The notes below the pieces were generated by a model that did no database searches, had not been told where the DNA came from, and was given only the letters and a program-made list of their open reading frames with translations. Shown in pieces: positions 43,292 to 55,957 of a DNA stretch of 64,000 bases. Every line of letters starts with the position of its first letter. The first letter of the stretch is position 1. Source of the DNA: Nephromyces sp. MM_2019 (Eukaryota > Apicomplexa > Aconoidasida > Nephromycida); assembly GCA_015657535.1 (NCBI GenBank), contig JADHZB010000822.1, positions 1 to 64,000 on the forward strand, in the 5' to 3' direction. The translations under genes were made by a program, and so were the position numbers.

Positions 43292-44338
43292 TCCTATACT
43301 TAAGTTTTCTCCAAATTTTTGAGGATCAACTGTTAGCCAAGCTGTATCTAATCCATTTTATTAATAATATACTTAGCTATCAAACAAAGCCAAAATCTCT
43401 CAAATAATCAACTCCAAGTGTTAAGCCTAACTAAATAGAAGCTTAATTATAAGTTAAACTACCTACCAAAGACCTTTTATGCAACATGTAAGCATGCATA
43501 TATTTATATTTAAGCTTTTATTTTAAGTTGGTATAAAATTTTGGATTATCTGAATGATCGATCAAAAAAGTCTTTAAACGCTTTAAGGTGATAAGCTTTG
43601 CTAATAATCTCAAAATTCAAGCAAAATTGACAGTGAATTAAAGATGAAATTTAACCTTTGATTATATATAATCTAAAAGAGTTTCTTGAAGCTATATTAA
43701 TCTTAGAAAATAATTATTTCGAATAAAATTTCTTAGAATAATTAAAGAATTAGTGATTAATTAAAAGTAGAAATAAAGCAAACACCAAAGTAGAAAATTT
43801 TTATAATAACTAAGCACTAAGTACAAACCATTCTCTATAGCCCAAAGCTTTGGAAATTGTCAATATATTTGACAGAGGTGATATATATAAGCTTAGTAAT
43901 CAAAGATTACAAGTTTAGCCTAGTATTGATGGATTCTTAATTATTGCTATATACTTAAAACGCTCCTTAAAATAAGGCTTAGCAGCAAATTAACACAAAA
44001 AGTTTTAGGGTTTATGTGTATAAGTGCCTCAACAATCTACATTAAAATTGTGGACAGTCTACATTGGTAAGTGTGTTAGCCTAGTTGATCATACATTTCA
44101 GTTTTTGGATTTATTCCAATTACTATGCTCAAAATTTCAGTAAGTATTGTACCAATTTTTAATTAGTCCAAGTGATTATTAATTTCAATATACAAGTATA
44201 TATATTAGATATAAAAAAATTTTTCTAATTTAATGATTAGGTTATTTAGCTTTAACAACATAAAATAATATCTATTTTTGTATGCCTTACCTTATAATAA
44301 TATTTTTATAAATCTGCATGATTTATATGTTTTTCTAA
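43292..44338. other. Spacer, no gene seen
   Basis: About 1 kb of AT-rich sequence between the LicD-like gene and the next minus-strand gene. It presumably includes the promoter of the former. No open frame of note. Confidence 0.5.
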
Positions 44339-45137
44339 CTAGAAAAATTTATGACTAATTAGAATTTTATAAACTGTCATGTTTAGGCCATATTTATGTA
44401 TCAAAATCATCCTAAAAGACACTATTAGTATAAAGATAGTTGTTGGTAAACCTAGAGATAACACCAGAGATAAAAAGTCTTTTAGAAAAACTAGATAGAA
44501 TTCGTTGGGTTTCTCATTAGACAACGAAGACAAAGCTGTAACACCAAATGGGATGATGAAGAATCGGAGAATTGCTCTGAAGTTTATTATAGAGATATAA
44601 TTTTAATATATAATAATTGCTAATATTTTTTTCATAAATTGATTTTATAAGCAATAATTCGAAATGGGGAATTTTAAATGTCCGAGTGGTTTTCAATAGA
44701 ACTCAAAAATTGAATATTTGGAAACTCTTTCGAACTTAAGGCGATATCAATATTTAGATATTAATAACATTTAAGCTATTTGATATTGAAAAGGATGTTA
44801 CAGGTATTGAAATCTAATAAATTGGTAAACAAAAATAAATGTAAGATATTTTTAAAACTTACCCTATACTCATTTTTGTTTTCGATTCTAAGGTCATCAG
44901 GTAGGCATTAGCATTCAATCCAATACCCACTAAAATACTTGCAACCAAGGCGTTAGGCCATACATTTTTTACCAAATAGGCTTTTGATAATAATACAACT
45001 ATTCCAAAATATATAGCATAAGATAATATTATTAAGTATGGTAGAATAGTAATTTTATATATATATTGTATGGGTTTTGGTATCTCAATTCGTTTTAAAT
45101 CAGCTGGGTCGGTCATTTCGCTATCAATTGTGCTCAT
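44339..45137 (-). CDS. Small multi-spanning membrane protein, 170 aa
   Basis: Two exons, 44863-45137 and 44339-44576, join in phase 2 (GG plus A). Residues 1-25 are polar. About four hydrophobic segments follow, near 27-50, 62-83, 93-110 and 120-145, with a short Ser/Asn/Glu loop before the last. The end is basic. I do not recognise the family. The layout suits an ER or mitochondrial integral membrane protein. The fourth segment includes LVLSLGLPTTIFILIVSF. No catalytic motif is visible. Confidence 0.65.
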
Positions 45138-46622
45138 GGAAATAGGGTTGTCCTGACAATAAAAGAAAAGGAATTAAGAAGCTATTTTGTGCTAAAATTT
45201 TACTTGTAATAGCTCCCAAGTGGGATTTTTAAGGTGATTACTTTCGAGCCTATAAACTCCTCACCATTATATAAATCTCGGAAAATGAATGATACTTTTT
45301 GACTTTAAACCTGCATTGTAATCTTAAGCACTTGCGAAGATATTTAAATTTCTTAGAACCTTTATTTGTCTACAATAAATTCGCAACATTATACCAAAAC
45401 TTTTGAGTGTGCATAATGCTTATTAAAGACCTGGGGTTGTTTTGAGTATCAAAGAATTGGGGTTACTTGTATACCAACCATAAGAAATTTGAAAATGCTT
45501 GAATTGTGTGAATGTTATCGGTTGAAGGTTTCATGGATGAAGAAATGAATTATATTTATAAACCGTTTTGTTTTATAATTTTTGTTCATAAGATTTCCAT
45601 TTTAGGTGTCTTGAGTTATGCCTTTTCAAGTTCAAACATTTGTTATAAAAAATGATAATTCAAAAGCCAATTTTAAAATTTATTGTTAATAGCACAATCA
45701 AAAAAATGTTTTAAATACTAAATATGTATTATGTGTATATATATATTATATAAAAATCAATATGGGCCTCGGACACTTGGAAATTTCAAAAGTCTTCATC
45801 TTTTCTTAGTTAATCAACTCTATTAGGAGAGCACCGAAATAGGTAAAGCAATTGAAGTATACAGCACCCAGATATTTAATATTAAATATTTACTATGTAT
45901 GAATGACAGCTTGTTGCTATAAATGAGATTCACTATGTTTTTAATTTTTTCGCTGTGAAGTTATCTCAGGAGTGTTTAAACAGTGACATGAAACAAGTAA
46001 AAATAATATACTATTAGTGCATTGAACAAAAGATCGGTAATAAAAAATTCAATTTCACAAATATTAAAGGAGACCCTTGCTACGAATTGACTATTTGAAG
46101 TCATCTTATAGCCAGTAACTTATTATAAATATTGAAAACTGATCTTATACAAGCAGGATTATGTAAAGCTTTTCTAAAATTAGATAGTACAATTTCCATT
46201 TAATTTTATGTTCCCATTCTTTTGGCTAGGATACTTAAAAAACAACGTTTATTCAATGGATCGAAAAATTTTACTATTTTGTTTATTTAATACTGCTGAA
46301 ATTGGCAAGTTATTTTATACATTCTAAATGAAATCTTTCATGGTCTTTTTAGGTAGTATGTTTTAATACCATATATAAGTTTTATATCTATGTTCCGTAT
46401 ATATCAATAACTGATTAATATGTTATTAATTTTCATTTTTATAAACTAGATTTAGATTGGGTGTTAATTTTTTTAAATGAAACCTCATTCAAATATACTT
46501 ATCCTTTTTATAACTGATTAATTTCCGGCTTTTATTGTAATGTTAAAATATTCGGTTCTCTCTACAAGTCAAAATTAATTTTTAAAACCCCTTGATTTTA
46601 ATAGCATTCAAATTAGATAAAA
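45138..46622. other. Divergent spacer of 1.5 kb
   Basis: AT-rich, with promoters of the flanking divergent genes expected. A short (TA) run lies at about 45738-45749. No exon seen. Confidence 0.5.
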
Positions 46623-48470
46623 ATGAGCAATCTAAAGTTAAAGTTGCTACCTCTTAAGTTAATTTTTGTAAACATCTTATTTTTCTCTAATGCCGAAAAT
46701 TTAAAAAATCATGGTGATGAGTATTTTAAAGGAGAGTTAGTTGACTATATGAAATCATTAAGGATTTTGAGTGATGAACCATACAGCTACTTTGGTCGAA
46801 GAAAGTCAGAGTATGAAAATCTATTGAATGAGTTTAATGACTTTGTATATAGAAATCCAGATGGTGCTGATGTCAACGATACAGAATTTAAAAACTTAAT
46901 TCTATTAGGAAATCTGCCCCAAAATATTGCAAAAACAATTGAAAATGAAATCCCAGCTCCATTTATAAAGAGTACAATTCCTTTAAATAATAATGATAAA
47001 AGTAATAAAAATAAAGGTTTGTTAAAATTTTGATAATTTTAGTGGGTATTATTATTCAACATAAATAAACATAGGCTTTTTAGAAGAAAAGGTTTTTAGT
47101 ACAATGGATAAATCAAGCCTTAGTAGTTTAGGTAAAGGATTGAAAGTGACTGGTACACTTTTACAAGCTGTAGATTCAGAGTCTGATACTTTCGGTGCAT
47201 CTTTAAAAAATATTGGGCAGGTGATGTTTAATTCAGTGCATGTTGTGAGATATTATGTTCATTATATATTGGAGTTTAAGCTTAAGCTAGTTCATAAATC
47301 AGTTTAATATTCTATATGATCTTTTAATTAGGAATGAATAGTATTAATAAGCATAAGTAATTTTTAATTTTAAATAACCAGAGAATGTCAGATCAAAGTG
47401 AAATTCCTGAAGATAACTCTGTTAGATATATTAATGGTCTGACTGGACTACCATGCTCTGCATCAAGTGATAAAAAGTGGTGTTTCCCTGAGGTCACGAC
47501 ATCTACTTCGACTTTGCCACCATCATTATGGGAGCTAAGGAAGTTCAAAAAACAAAAGGACGAACTTGAAAACGAGTTAAATAAAACAAAAGCGTTTGTT
47601 GAGAACTTTGGGAAAGCTAATTACAACTTTGTAAATGTAGATGAAAACCAAAACGAATTTATATTGGATCAAAATTTCGATAGCTTAGATGAACAAGCAC
47701 CTGAAAGTGGTAATGAAATGTCAAAGTGCTTTGTGATTTTGAGTATATTAGTATAACTTTTCACCTATTTCCTGGAACAGAAGACAGTTTGGAGTCTGAA
47801 ATAGAAGAAATTCAGAAGCCAAATAACCAAATTAATCGTGGTTCCCAGAGTTCTAATATTTACATACCTATTAAGAAAGACTACCACACTAAGCCACAAA
47901 AAAACAGAAACTCTAACATAAAAAAAGAAATTTATGAGCACATAGATGTTTTAAAAGAGAAATCCGACGCAATTATAATGTCCAAAGAAAGCGAATTAGA
48001 ATATTTTCCTATGCATAAAGATTATCAACAAGTTTTGAAACTTGGAGATATAATACCAAAGAAATATCTGAACACTGGTGAGTCGGATGAAATCTCTCTT
48101 CCTGATCATATACCAGAAATTCCACAATCTGAAGATGAGCTGTTGAAGCAAGAACGTCAACAAGTTTGTGGTTTACTAATCTTCTTATCCTCAAATCAAA
48201 ATACTTAGAGAATTATGCTTATTTTTTTAGAAAAAGTATGAAACTCGTCTGGGTAGGTATAACGCTAATGCTGCCGGTTTAACTTATGCCGAAGAGCTTA
48301 GAAAGTCAAAGTATTTAGCCTCGTATAAAGCTGATTACTCGGCAGTGACTGATGAGAATTTTCTTGCGAAGATTTATAAGGAAAATCATGAACAAAAGAA
48401 ATCTGAGCGGAATCAGAAAGCTCAAGAAAATGATATAAAATACTATTTTGAAAAATTAGATCAAAAGTAA
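46623..48470 (+). CDS. Predicted secreted charged protein, 496 aa
   Basis: Five exons, 46623-47016, 47075-47220, 47382-47709, 47781-48163 and 48231-48470, in consistent phase. The first 24 residues look like a signal peptide: basic start, then LKLIFVNILFFSNA before Glu-Asn. The rest is hydrophilic, rich in Lys, Glu, Asn and Ser, with no further membrane segment. A helical segment at about 235-265 (RKFKKQKDELENELNKTK) may be a coiled coil. Two Cys in the middle flank a Ser-rich stretch (GLPCSASSDKKWC). The C-terminal 80 residues are Lys/Tyr-rich and helical. I do not recognise it. In an apicomplexan such a protein could be exported or granule-stored, but no family motif shows that. Confidence 0.7.
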
Positions 48471-49252
48471 ATAATTCAAGCATCTCCTATTAATTTTAAA
48501 TCTCTTGAAAAAATATTATGGTGTAAAATTATGATGATGACTTTGTCTCACGTGTCGCTTTGATCAAACTTATTATAAATCAAAATTGTTGTTTTTAAAA
48601 GTCATTAATAGTCCTTATGTCATTGATTGAGCTATTTTCTTACAATTTAATTTAAATACAAAACCTAGATAACCAGCCCATATTATACGCACATTTTATA
48701 GAATAAAATACTTATTCTCACTGAGAAACTATTTTGTTCTATCCATAATGTTGAAATATCAATAAAACATGAGAAAATTAAAAAATTTTACTTAAATCCA
48801 TTAACAAATTAACACCTCTTCAAAAATGAATCAAGTAAACCAAATACAGCATTTAATAACTTTTTTAAGAATAGTTTGCTTTGCCGGGTTTAAATCAAAT
48901 TTATGGAATCTAAAATAATTGCGAACCTAGATAATAAGCTTGACTTTTGCATCAGTTAACACAGTATTTGTAATTAAAGCTGCTATAGCAAAGCTTTCAG
49001 AATAGCATTGATTAGATAGAGTCTACAAATCAGTAACATTATCATCTACAAGTTGATCCCAATTGATAACTAATAGTCAAGCAATTTGTTTGAATTTTCA
49101 AATAAAATGATAACATTTTACCTCAATCAATAAACGATCGTTGAGCTTCCTTTTATTCATATTAACCTCAATAAAAAATTACATTAACTTTATTTTAACT
49201 CGAATATTTTATCATTAAACACCATACAACCCTTTCCAATTATTAAGAAGAG
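48471..49252. other. Spacer
   Basis: 780 AT-rich bases between two plus-strand genes. No features seen. Confidence 0.5.
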
Positions 49253-49747
49253 ATGTTGACAGGATACTTGAGGCCTCTTGGTTTTACCATTGTAAGAATC
49301 CGGCCATTTATTCTATAGATAGTATTATAATTTTATGGAAACACGATATGTTTCAAAACTATTAGCTTTATCTTTGATGATTAAACATTTACAATCATCT
49401 TCTTACTATTACATTTTTTATAGATGAGGAAGCAATCTGTAACGAACACCTATACATCTGCGTTCATTAATCAGGTTAGATGGCTTTTTACACAATAATG
49501 CTAAATAATCTTAAAAGCTATATATGTATATATATATTTTTTTTTGTTAGCTCATAATCCTTGTGAATTTATAATTTAGAAATTTAGAACAATAACAAGC
49601 TATAAAACAGCCACTCCAGAGGTGCCACTCCACTTTTACCAGGCTACCAAACATGCCACAAACTCTATCAATCATCGCCTATTTTACGCTAATTGGCTAG
49701 CGATGATTTTCTTTGTTGATATTATAACTGGTGTAGTTGATTTATAA
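49253..49747 (+). CDS. Small 85-residue protein with one membrane segment, three exons
   Basis: Exons 49253-49291, 49424-49474 and 49580-49747 all meet in phase 0 with good GTAAGA/GTTAGA donors and TATAG/TTTAG acceptors. The product starts MLTGYLRPLGFTIMRKQSV. The middle is basic and hydroxylated with hardly any acid. It ends with a Trp/Ile/Phe-rich segment (LFYANWLAMIFFVDIITGVV) just before the stop. The third exon is richer in GC than its flanks, which supports coding. The basic N-terminus plus a single C-terminal TM is the look of a small mitochondrial inner-membrane subunit, but that is inference and I cannot name it. A short inverted repeat, ATCATCGC/GCGATGAT, lies inside exon 3. Confidence 0.6.
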
Positions 49748-50146
49748 AGTCATATTTATCAGACAAATTTTTGCTAAGTAAACATTCGTACTTCAGACCA
49801 CAAAAATTTATATGTAATCTAGCTCTACAGGATTACAAAGTTACTTATTTGATATTGACTCTCTGAGCATTTACAAAATAAAAGTAGTAATAAATTAAAC
49901 TTATTTATAAAATCCTTTTACGCATTCTAACTGATTGGTATTGGATTACAATCTAATCACAAAACATATTATTCAATATATTAATTCAAATACTTTTTCA
50001 ACTTAAAACTCAAGCATGAAAATTTTTAATCAAATTTTTGTCTTTGTAACAATGAATAAAATTATTATTCTATTTTTAGAAAGCTCCAAGCTTTGTACTC
50101 ACATTTCCTAAACACCAATTTAATTTTAAGATTATGAAATTATCTA
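49748..50146. other. Convergent spacer
   Basis: 400 AT-rich bases between convergent genes. Nothing else seen. Confidence 0.5.
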
Positions 50147-52443
50147 TTATGTATTTGATAGGGAATCCACAAAACCATTAGATAGTACATACTCTGACAC
50201 AGCAAAATTCTTTTTCAAAAATTCTCCTAGATTTTCTTCTGATGGATAGTAACTGAAAATACATTTATTTAGATGTTATGTTTTACTTAAGTTTATCAGA
50301 AAATACTACCTAAAAGCCAATATTAAATAGTATAACTTCGCCGTTGTTGGAACTTTCATATAACTTGACAATTTTATCAGCAATTCAGGTATTATACAGT
50401 CTTTTAAATGAAGTTTCAAATATCTGAAGAAAAATCCTTCTTGATACATTTTTTCATAAATATCTGCAATGTGATACAATATTTGTTCACTTTTCGAGTG
50501 CTCCTTTAACCTTAGAAACATTTCGTAAGCCTTTTGATTGCTGCAAAATAATTGGTTCAAATTAAAACGAGTTTAGGAAAATTTAAATTTAAAGAATGAT
50601 AGAAATTTTTTGAAGTTGTATATATTTATTTTATTTGAAATTTTCTATAATTATTTCATACTATTTTGCTTGCTTGAAAACAAGAGCTAAATTGTACTCA
50701 GCTTGGATACACGAACTATCCTTAGACTGAGCTGCCCTAAGAAATAAAATTCCTGATTCAAAATTGTTGATCAAAAGGCTACCCAATGCTTTATTTACCA
50801 ATGTCCTAGAATTATTTCTTTATTATCAATTTCACACATATATAGAAGCTAAAATTTTCATTTGAATAAGTTTCACACAAATATGGAAACATAAATTTAA
50901 ACAATCGATGCTATAATATAAATTGTTTGTACATACAAAAGTGTAAAAATTTCCTTGTTATTTGTACTCTGCTTCAAAAACTTAAATTATTCTGCTCTAT
51001 CAGCCCTAAATATATTTAATAAATTATTAGTATGAATCATTTACCCAAATAAGTCTTACTCTCTGTAATCCAAAATAAAATTTGAGTGTTTTAGAGATTT
51101 CTGAAAGTCTTTCTTGATAAAATAATATTGTGATTCATTCAAATGGAAACTCTCTTCACATGTTAAGTTTGTGAAAAATTGAGTGTTTTTGATTAATTGA
51201 GAAAAATCAGTGATTTCATGATGGAGTACATCTGACCAGCTTTTAAGCATTAAAATAAGCATGCTTGAAAAGGTTTTACCTGTAAATTCACAATTTTTTA
51301 GTTAAAATTTTTCATTAAAAGAACTAGGGTGTAACCTTCCAGATTAAGGTAATCTGAAGTAAGGCCAAGTAAGGCCTTGCGTTTACCTCCTAAAACATTC
51401 GCTAAAATACAATTCATGAGTTTCCAAATTTTCATGCTATGTTTTGGCACCCTTTGAGTTGGGCAATCTCTCAATTCTGATTTGATTTTATTACACAGAT
51501 TTGGTAAGAATTGTATATATTTACTATTTTAAAGCAATAAATTGATTTGAAAAGATTTTTTCATATAATCGGGTGCCTAAGAAATTTTAACTTCCACCTT
51601 GAATTTTCAGTTGAAGTAGGTCGAAATTTCTCAGCATTTCCGTGTGATTATTGATTTTCAAATGACATAAAACAATTTTTACGTGTACATCGAAGTCATA
51701 CGAAAGCTGCATTTATTTCAAAATTGTTTATAAACATCTAGTTAACTTTCAATGAATAGTGCGATAGATAGCTGATAAAATGAGCTAAATATATATATCC
51801 CAGGACAGTAAATAGTAAAGTAATGCTATTTAATCTACTGTTTTAGAGCTTAATTACTTCTAAAGATTCCACAAAATAACTTAGGGCTTCTTTATAATCT
51901 CCTTGTTGTGCTAAGACTGAGCCTATGTTGAATAAGTAGTAAGAGCGTCTAACAAAATTTTCATAGGGAGTCAAGTGAAGGCCTAAACGAAAAGTAAATA
52001 GCAATGATTCCACTGGCTCATAGTTTTTAGATTTTGTGCATCCAAATTCCAGGAGTAACCTATGTTAGAGAAAGAAATTGATGAAAAATATAATTTAATA
52101 AAAGGTTTTACTATAAAAACTTCTATTTTAAAAATTTATCTAAAAAAGTTTGTTTCATAAGGGATTTATTTTCAAGGAGAAATAAATCAACTCACAAGCT
52201 ATATAAACATTTCAGATTTCCGTCGAAAACTTTAAAAGAACATTCGAAATCTCCACAAAGTATATACTGTCGGAAGAGTAAAATTTTCCAAATGGAATTC
52301 CAAGTTTCATCTTTTATGGAACTCTCATTCCTGTTAAAAAAGTGACTTATTGCTAAATTCAATGCTCCTTCATTATTGTTGTCCTTATTCATCATGTAGA
52401 ACTTTTCTAAAACATGCTTGTTGATGTTATCTATCTCTGTCAT
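50147..52443 (-). CDS. IFT88: Intraflagellar transport protein IFT88, short form, 419 aa
   Basis: IFT88 is a TPR subunit of the IFT-B complex that builds cilia and flagella. Seven exons, 52196-52443, 51858-52059, 51598-51706, 51060-51279, 50662-50805, 50310-50540 and 50147-50252, agree in phase and end in a stop. The order of TPR blocks matches IFT88: NIGSVLAQQGDYKEALSYF; then LVNKALGSLLINNF, SKDSSCIQAEYNLALVFKQA, AYEMFLRLKEHSKSEQILYH, IADIYEKM, and SYYPSEENLGEFL (compare human YFPSNIEVIEWLG). Human IFT88 is about twice as long; this copy lacks much of the N-terminal region and the last TPRs. Either upstream exons are missed or the protein is genuinely reduced. It implies a flagellated stage assembled by IFT. 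Confidence 0.85.
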
Positions 52444-54776
52444 GATTTGCTAAGGAGTTTATGATTTAATTTATCCTTATCTATTTTTCTTCTTTGAGTT
52501 GATGTGTTTCAAATTAAACTACCTCTGTCTTTTAGGAATGTGGCACTTAATTTTGTTTTAATTTACTAATTTGTTTGTTTCAGATCATTAAGGATATATT
52601 AAATGATCTTTTTGGTTTATGGAATCAAATCTTTTATTTTATTGTTATTCTTATTTCAAATTTTGTATATTTAGTGAGCAGTTTGGAATCCAATTAAAAA
52701 ATCATATATATTAAATCCTGACTCATAAATATGTTAAAATAATTTAACAATTCGGATACGAAACTTTTTGTAAATTGTTTGACACATTTACAAAAAGTTT
52801 ATTATTTATCTTGATGGGAAGCTATTTTGAATTTATTTCAAAATTTATATGAATAGATCCTTCAGATTCTTAAACTAATACTTCAATATTTATGGACAAT
52901 TAAATTAAACTACCAAAAAATTAAAAAAAACTCAGTTTCAAAATGCTATTAATAGTATATCCTATCTCGGTTCTTAGATATGAGTTAACAATATTAAGCT
53001 AATCTAAAGTTTCATTTTCGAGGAAATACAAGTTCTTACATTAGCTTATTGATAATAGGATTGAATTGGAGTTCAATTTATTTTGTATTTGTCATTTTTA
53101 AAACCTAATTGGAATCATTTGTTTCTGCAATGATATATTACAGATATAACATAGTGTTTACCCTACATTTTTAATCCTCAACTATTCGGAAACTAAACCC
53201 AATGATAGCTTACAGTTTATCACTAAAGAAAAATTATTAGATTTTTAAGGTTGGACTTGTAGGTTTAAACATAAATACCTGGGAATCTAGAACATGAGAG
53301 GAGATTTTTGAGTGAATTAATGAGATTTCTTGTATTAGTTTATCAATTTACTCAGTGCAGCAAATTTATAAGGGAGATTCAAAAGCCTAGTAAATTACTC
53401 TTCAATCATATACCCGCTGCTAGTATTTTTAATTTTAAACCTTTGTTAAAATGGTACTGTAATATGTTAAAGATACTTTGTAGAGCTAAATAATGTTTAG
53501 GTTCACAAAAGCAATATTTTAGTTTTGTAAACGAGCTTCGTACTTAAACTTGCTAGTTGGGAGCCATAACGATTGAAATAATTTTGAATAATTGTGATAC
53601 CACTTTATCATCTAGATATTAGGCTCCACAGCATATTTTTGATTTAAACATCCAATTATTTTCCTAACTTATTTTTATTCCCTGATACTTAATAGGCCTT
53701 CAATTTGAAATAGTAAACAACAGCTATATAACAAGTACTTGGTATTAATTAGTACAGTTAGGTATCTCGAAGATTAAGCATTGTACTACAATTGTAATAG
53801 CAAAAAGTCCCAGCTGTAAAGCTTAATTCAATGCTATTCTTTTATTAGTTAAAAACTAAATTGTTTAATTAAGAATATTGGAAATGATGTTATATTTTAA
53901 GTAAAACATGTAGCTATATGATCAAGTTCATGAAAAATTATAAATGAGGTGAAATTTAGCTTTATAAATATTATTTTTAATATATTAAAATTTACTCACA
54001 TATAACAAATAGCGAGATTACACAAAATTCACATTTCAGATGAGGATACGTGTTAAAGTGATTAATGCTTGATTTACACAGGCTTGAAGCTCAATATCAT
54101 CTTCTATCAATTTGACAGCAATAAATTGAGTTGAGTAAAAATTTAATTACTTATTAAGACTAAAAAGTCTAGCTAATTGTTTTCTAATTTGAGTTCCTGA
54201 ATTTAGCTAACTAAAAAAGTAGTAAGCTGAGTTAGTACACTTTGCTTTCGCCCACTCTTGTAAATAATAATTTTGTATGTGTTTAATTTGAGATCATAGA
54301 ACAATTTTCTCTACAATTTACTTAAATTGGAATTATCAATTATCAATTCTTTGCATAGTGCAATTGTGAATTCAATTGTATATTATATATATTTTATAAC
54401 ACACAACTAAGGATACTTAGCTTTTTATGTTTTTTTTACTAGTCAATACAAAAAATCAAGCATTTTTCATCAATAATTTGGAGTTCCCTTGTAATATTAC
54501 TATCTGGGATGGTTTATAAAATTTCATTGGCATTTACTATCTATTATATAATAAATCAGGGCTAATTTCTAAATCTCCATGGCTGAAATATTTAATTTCA
54601 TATGAGCCTGCTAAGAGCTAGTAAGCATAACAAATTTCCAACTTTGAAGTTTTCATTTTAAATCAATATATCCTATAAATCGATTTAAATTTGATGAATT
54701 GTGTTATATCGAAAATTGATGATGAATTTATATTCTATCTGATAATGTTTTTAAATTCAGTATTATACCACTCGCT
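52444..54776. other. Divergent spacer of 2.3 kb
   Basis: AT-rich. The frame 53308-53493 has no supporting splice context. Missing 5' exons of IFT88, if any, would lie here. I looked for one and did not find a convincing TPR-like stretch. Confidence 0.45.
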
Positions 54777-55581
54777 ATGAATGAAGAAAGATTATTCGAA
54801 ACGGATTGTTGGAACAAGTAAGCTTTTGTAGTGATTATTAAATTAATTTTCCTCATTTACTAAACGTCGCTTATTTATTTAAATTTTTTTATTAAGTCAA
54901 GAAGCTAGCTACTTGAGTATAGAAGAAATAACTACAGACATTGATCCCATTGAGGCTATTACAAACTATGATAAGCAAAATGAAAATACTACTCAGGAAA
55001 ATCAAATTATGGAATTAATTTTAGAAAATAATTTCCTTAAACAGCAACTTCGTGATAGTTTATCTAAAGAAAGATTTGAGAAGAAAAGAAGCGACGAATA
55101 TGAAGCATTATATAAAGAGTCTGAAGATAATTCTTACAAAAAACAATTAGAAATCGATGTACGTGTAATCAGCTTCAAGTCGGGCTTTGCTTAACTTCAC
55201 GTTTTACATTTTGCTTGTTATTATTAAACTTTATTAAACAGATATATATATTTTAGTTTCTTAACGGACCTAGCAATAAAAAATATTTGGAATTATTATA
55301 ATGATTTTTGTTACAAATTTCAGGAATTGCAGAATCAAGTTTTGGAATCGAAGGAAATGATTGAGTGTTTAAATCTTAAGATATACAATTACCAGGCTAA
55401 TGTTCGTGAATGCTCAGTAAATAATAAAGTGAGTAAAAATACTAATAATATATTAGCTAATAAGAATAAAAATAACCTCTTATTTATTCAGGTTTACTAC
55501 ATTAATCATATAATTCAATCAGGAAATAACTACTTTAATTCTATTCCAACAACATATTCTACCCAATATCAATTCAAGTGA
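54777..55581 (+). CDS. Small coiled-coil protein, about 170 aa
   Basis: Four exons: 54777-54817, 54897-55158, an exon beginning after the TTTCAG at 55323 and ending at a GTGAGT donor near 55428, and one from the acceptor near 55492 to the TGA at 55579-55581. It starts MNEERLFETDCWNNQEASYL. Residues about 40-110 are highly charged with heptad spacing (LILENNFLKQQLRDSLSKER), then ELQNQVLESKEMIECLNLKI, typical of a continuous coiled coil. The tail is Tyr/Asn-rich. No family recognised. Such short coiled coils are common in centrosome, cytoskeleton or tethering complexes, but nothing here decides. Confidence 0.65.
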
Positions 55582-55957
55582 AGTATTTATTATATTATAA
55601 TAATTATTAAAATTTGATGAATGATCTTATCGAATATTGTCATTTTGATTAAAAAAGTTCAGTCTATATTTTAAAAAGTTACTAAAAATTTTTATTAAAT
55701 AAAACATAAAAAAGCTGAAAGGAAATAAAATCTTGTTCAAAACAAGTGTAAAAGTCCATGTACATCTTACGAATTGTTTCAAATTCAAGTATCTTGAGTT
55801 TATACAATTTCTTTAAAGTGTTCAAAAATTTACTAGGTTTAAATAGTTTAAAAACCTCTTATAATATCCACATTTTCAATAGCTGTATCAGATGAGTTGA
55901 TTTTTTTGTGCTAAAATAAAACAGAAAGTTGAGTTCAGACTTATTTGAAAATTAGTA
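55582..55957. other. Convergent spacer with a possible last exon
   Basis: AT-rich. A minus-strand acceptor (ATTTTAG near 55912) precedes a short frame starting HKKINSSDTAIENV and ending in a stop near 55855. It could be an alternative last exon of the acidic segment upstream, but the matching donor is unclear. Confidence 0.35.

Noticed and set aside
49676..49722. Inverted repeat ATCATCGC/GCGATGAT as a terminator or structured RNA
   Set aside because: It lies inside a coding-like exon. The stem is eight bases with a long loop, too weak to call functional.
53308..53493. 61-codon plus-strand frame as a gene or missing IFT88 exon
   Set aside because: Wrong strand for IFT88, no conserved motif and no flanking splice sites.
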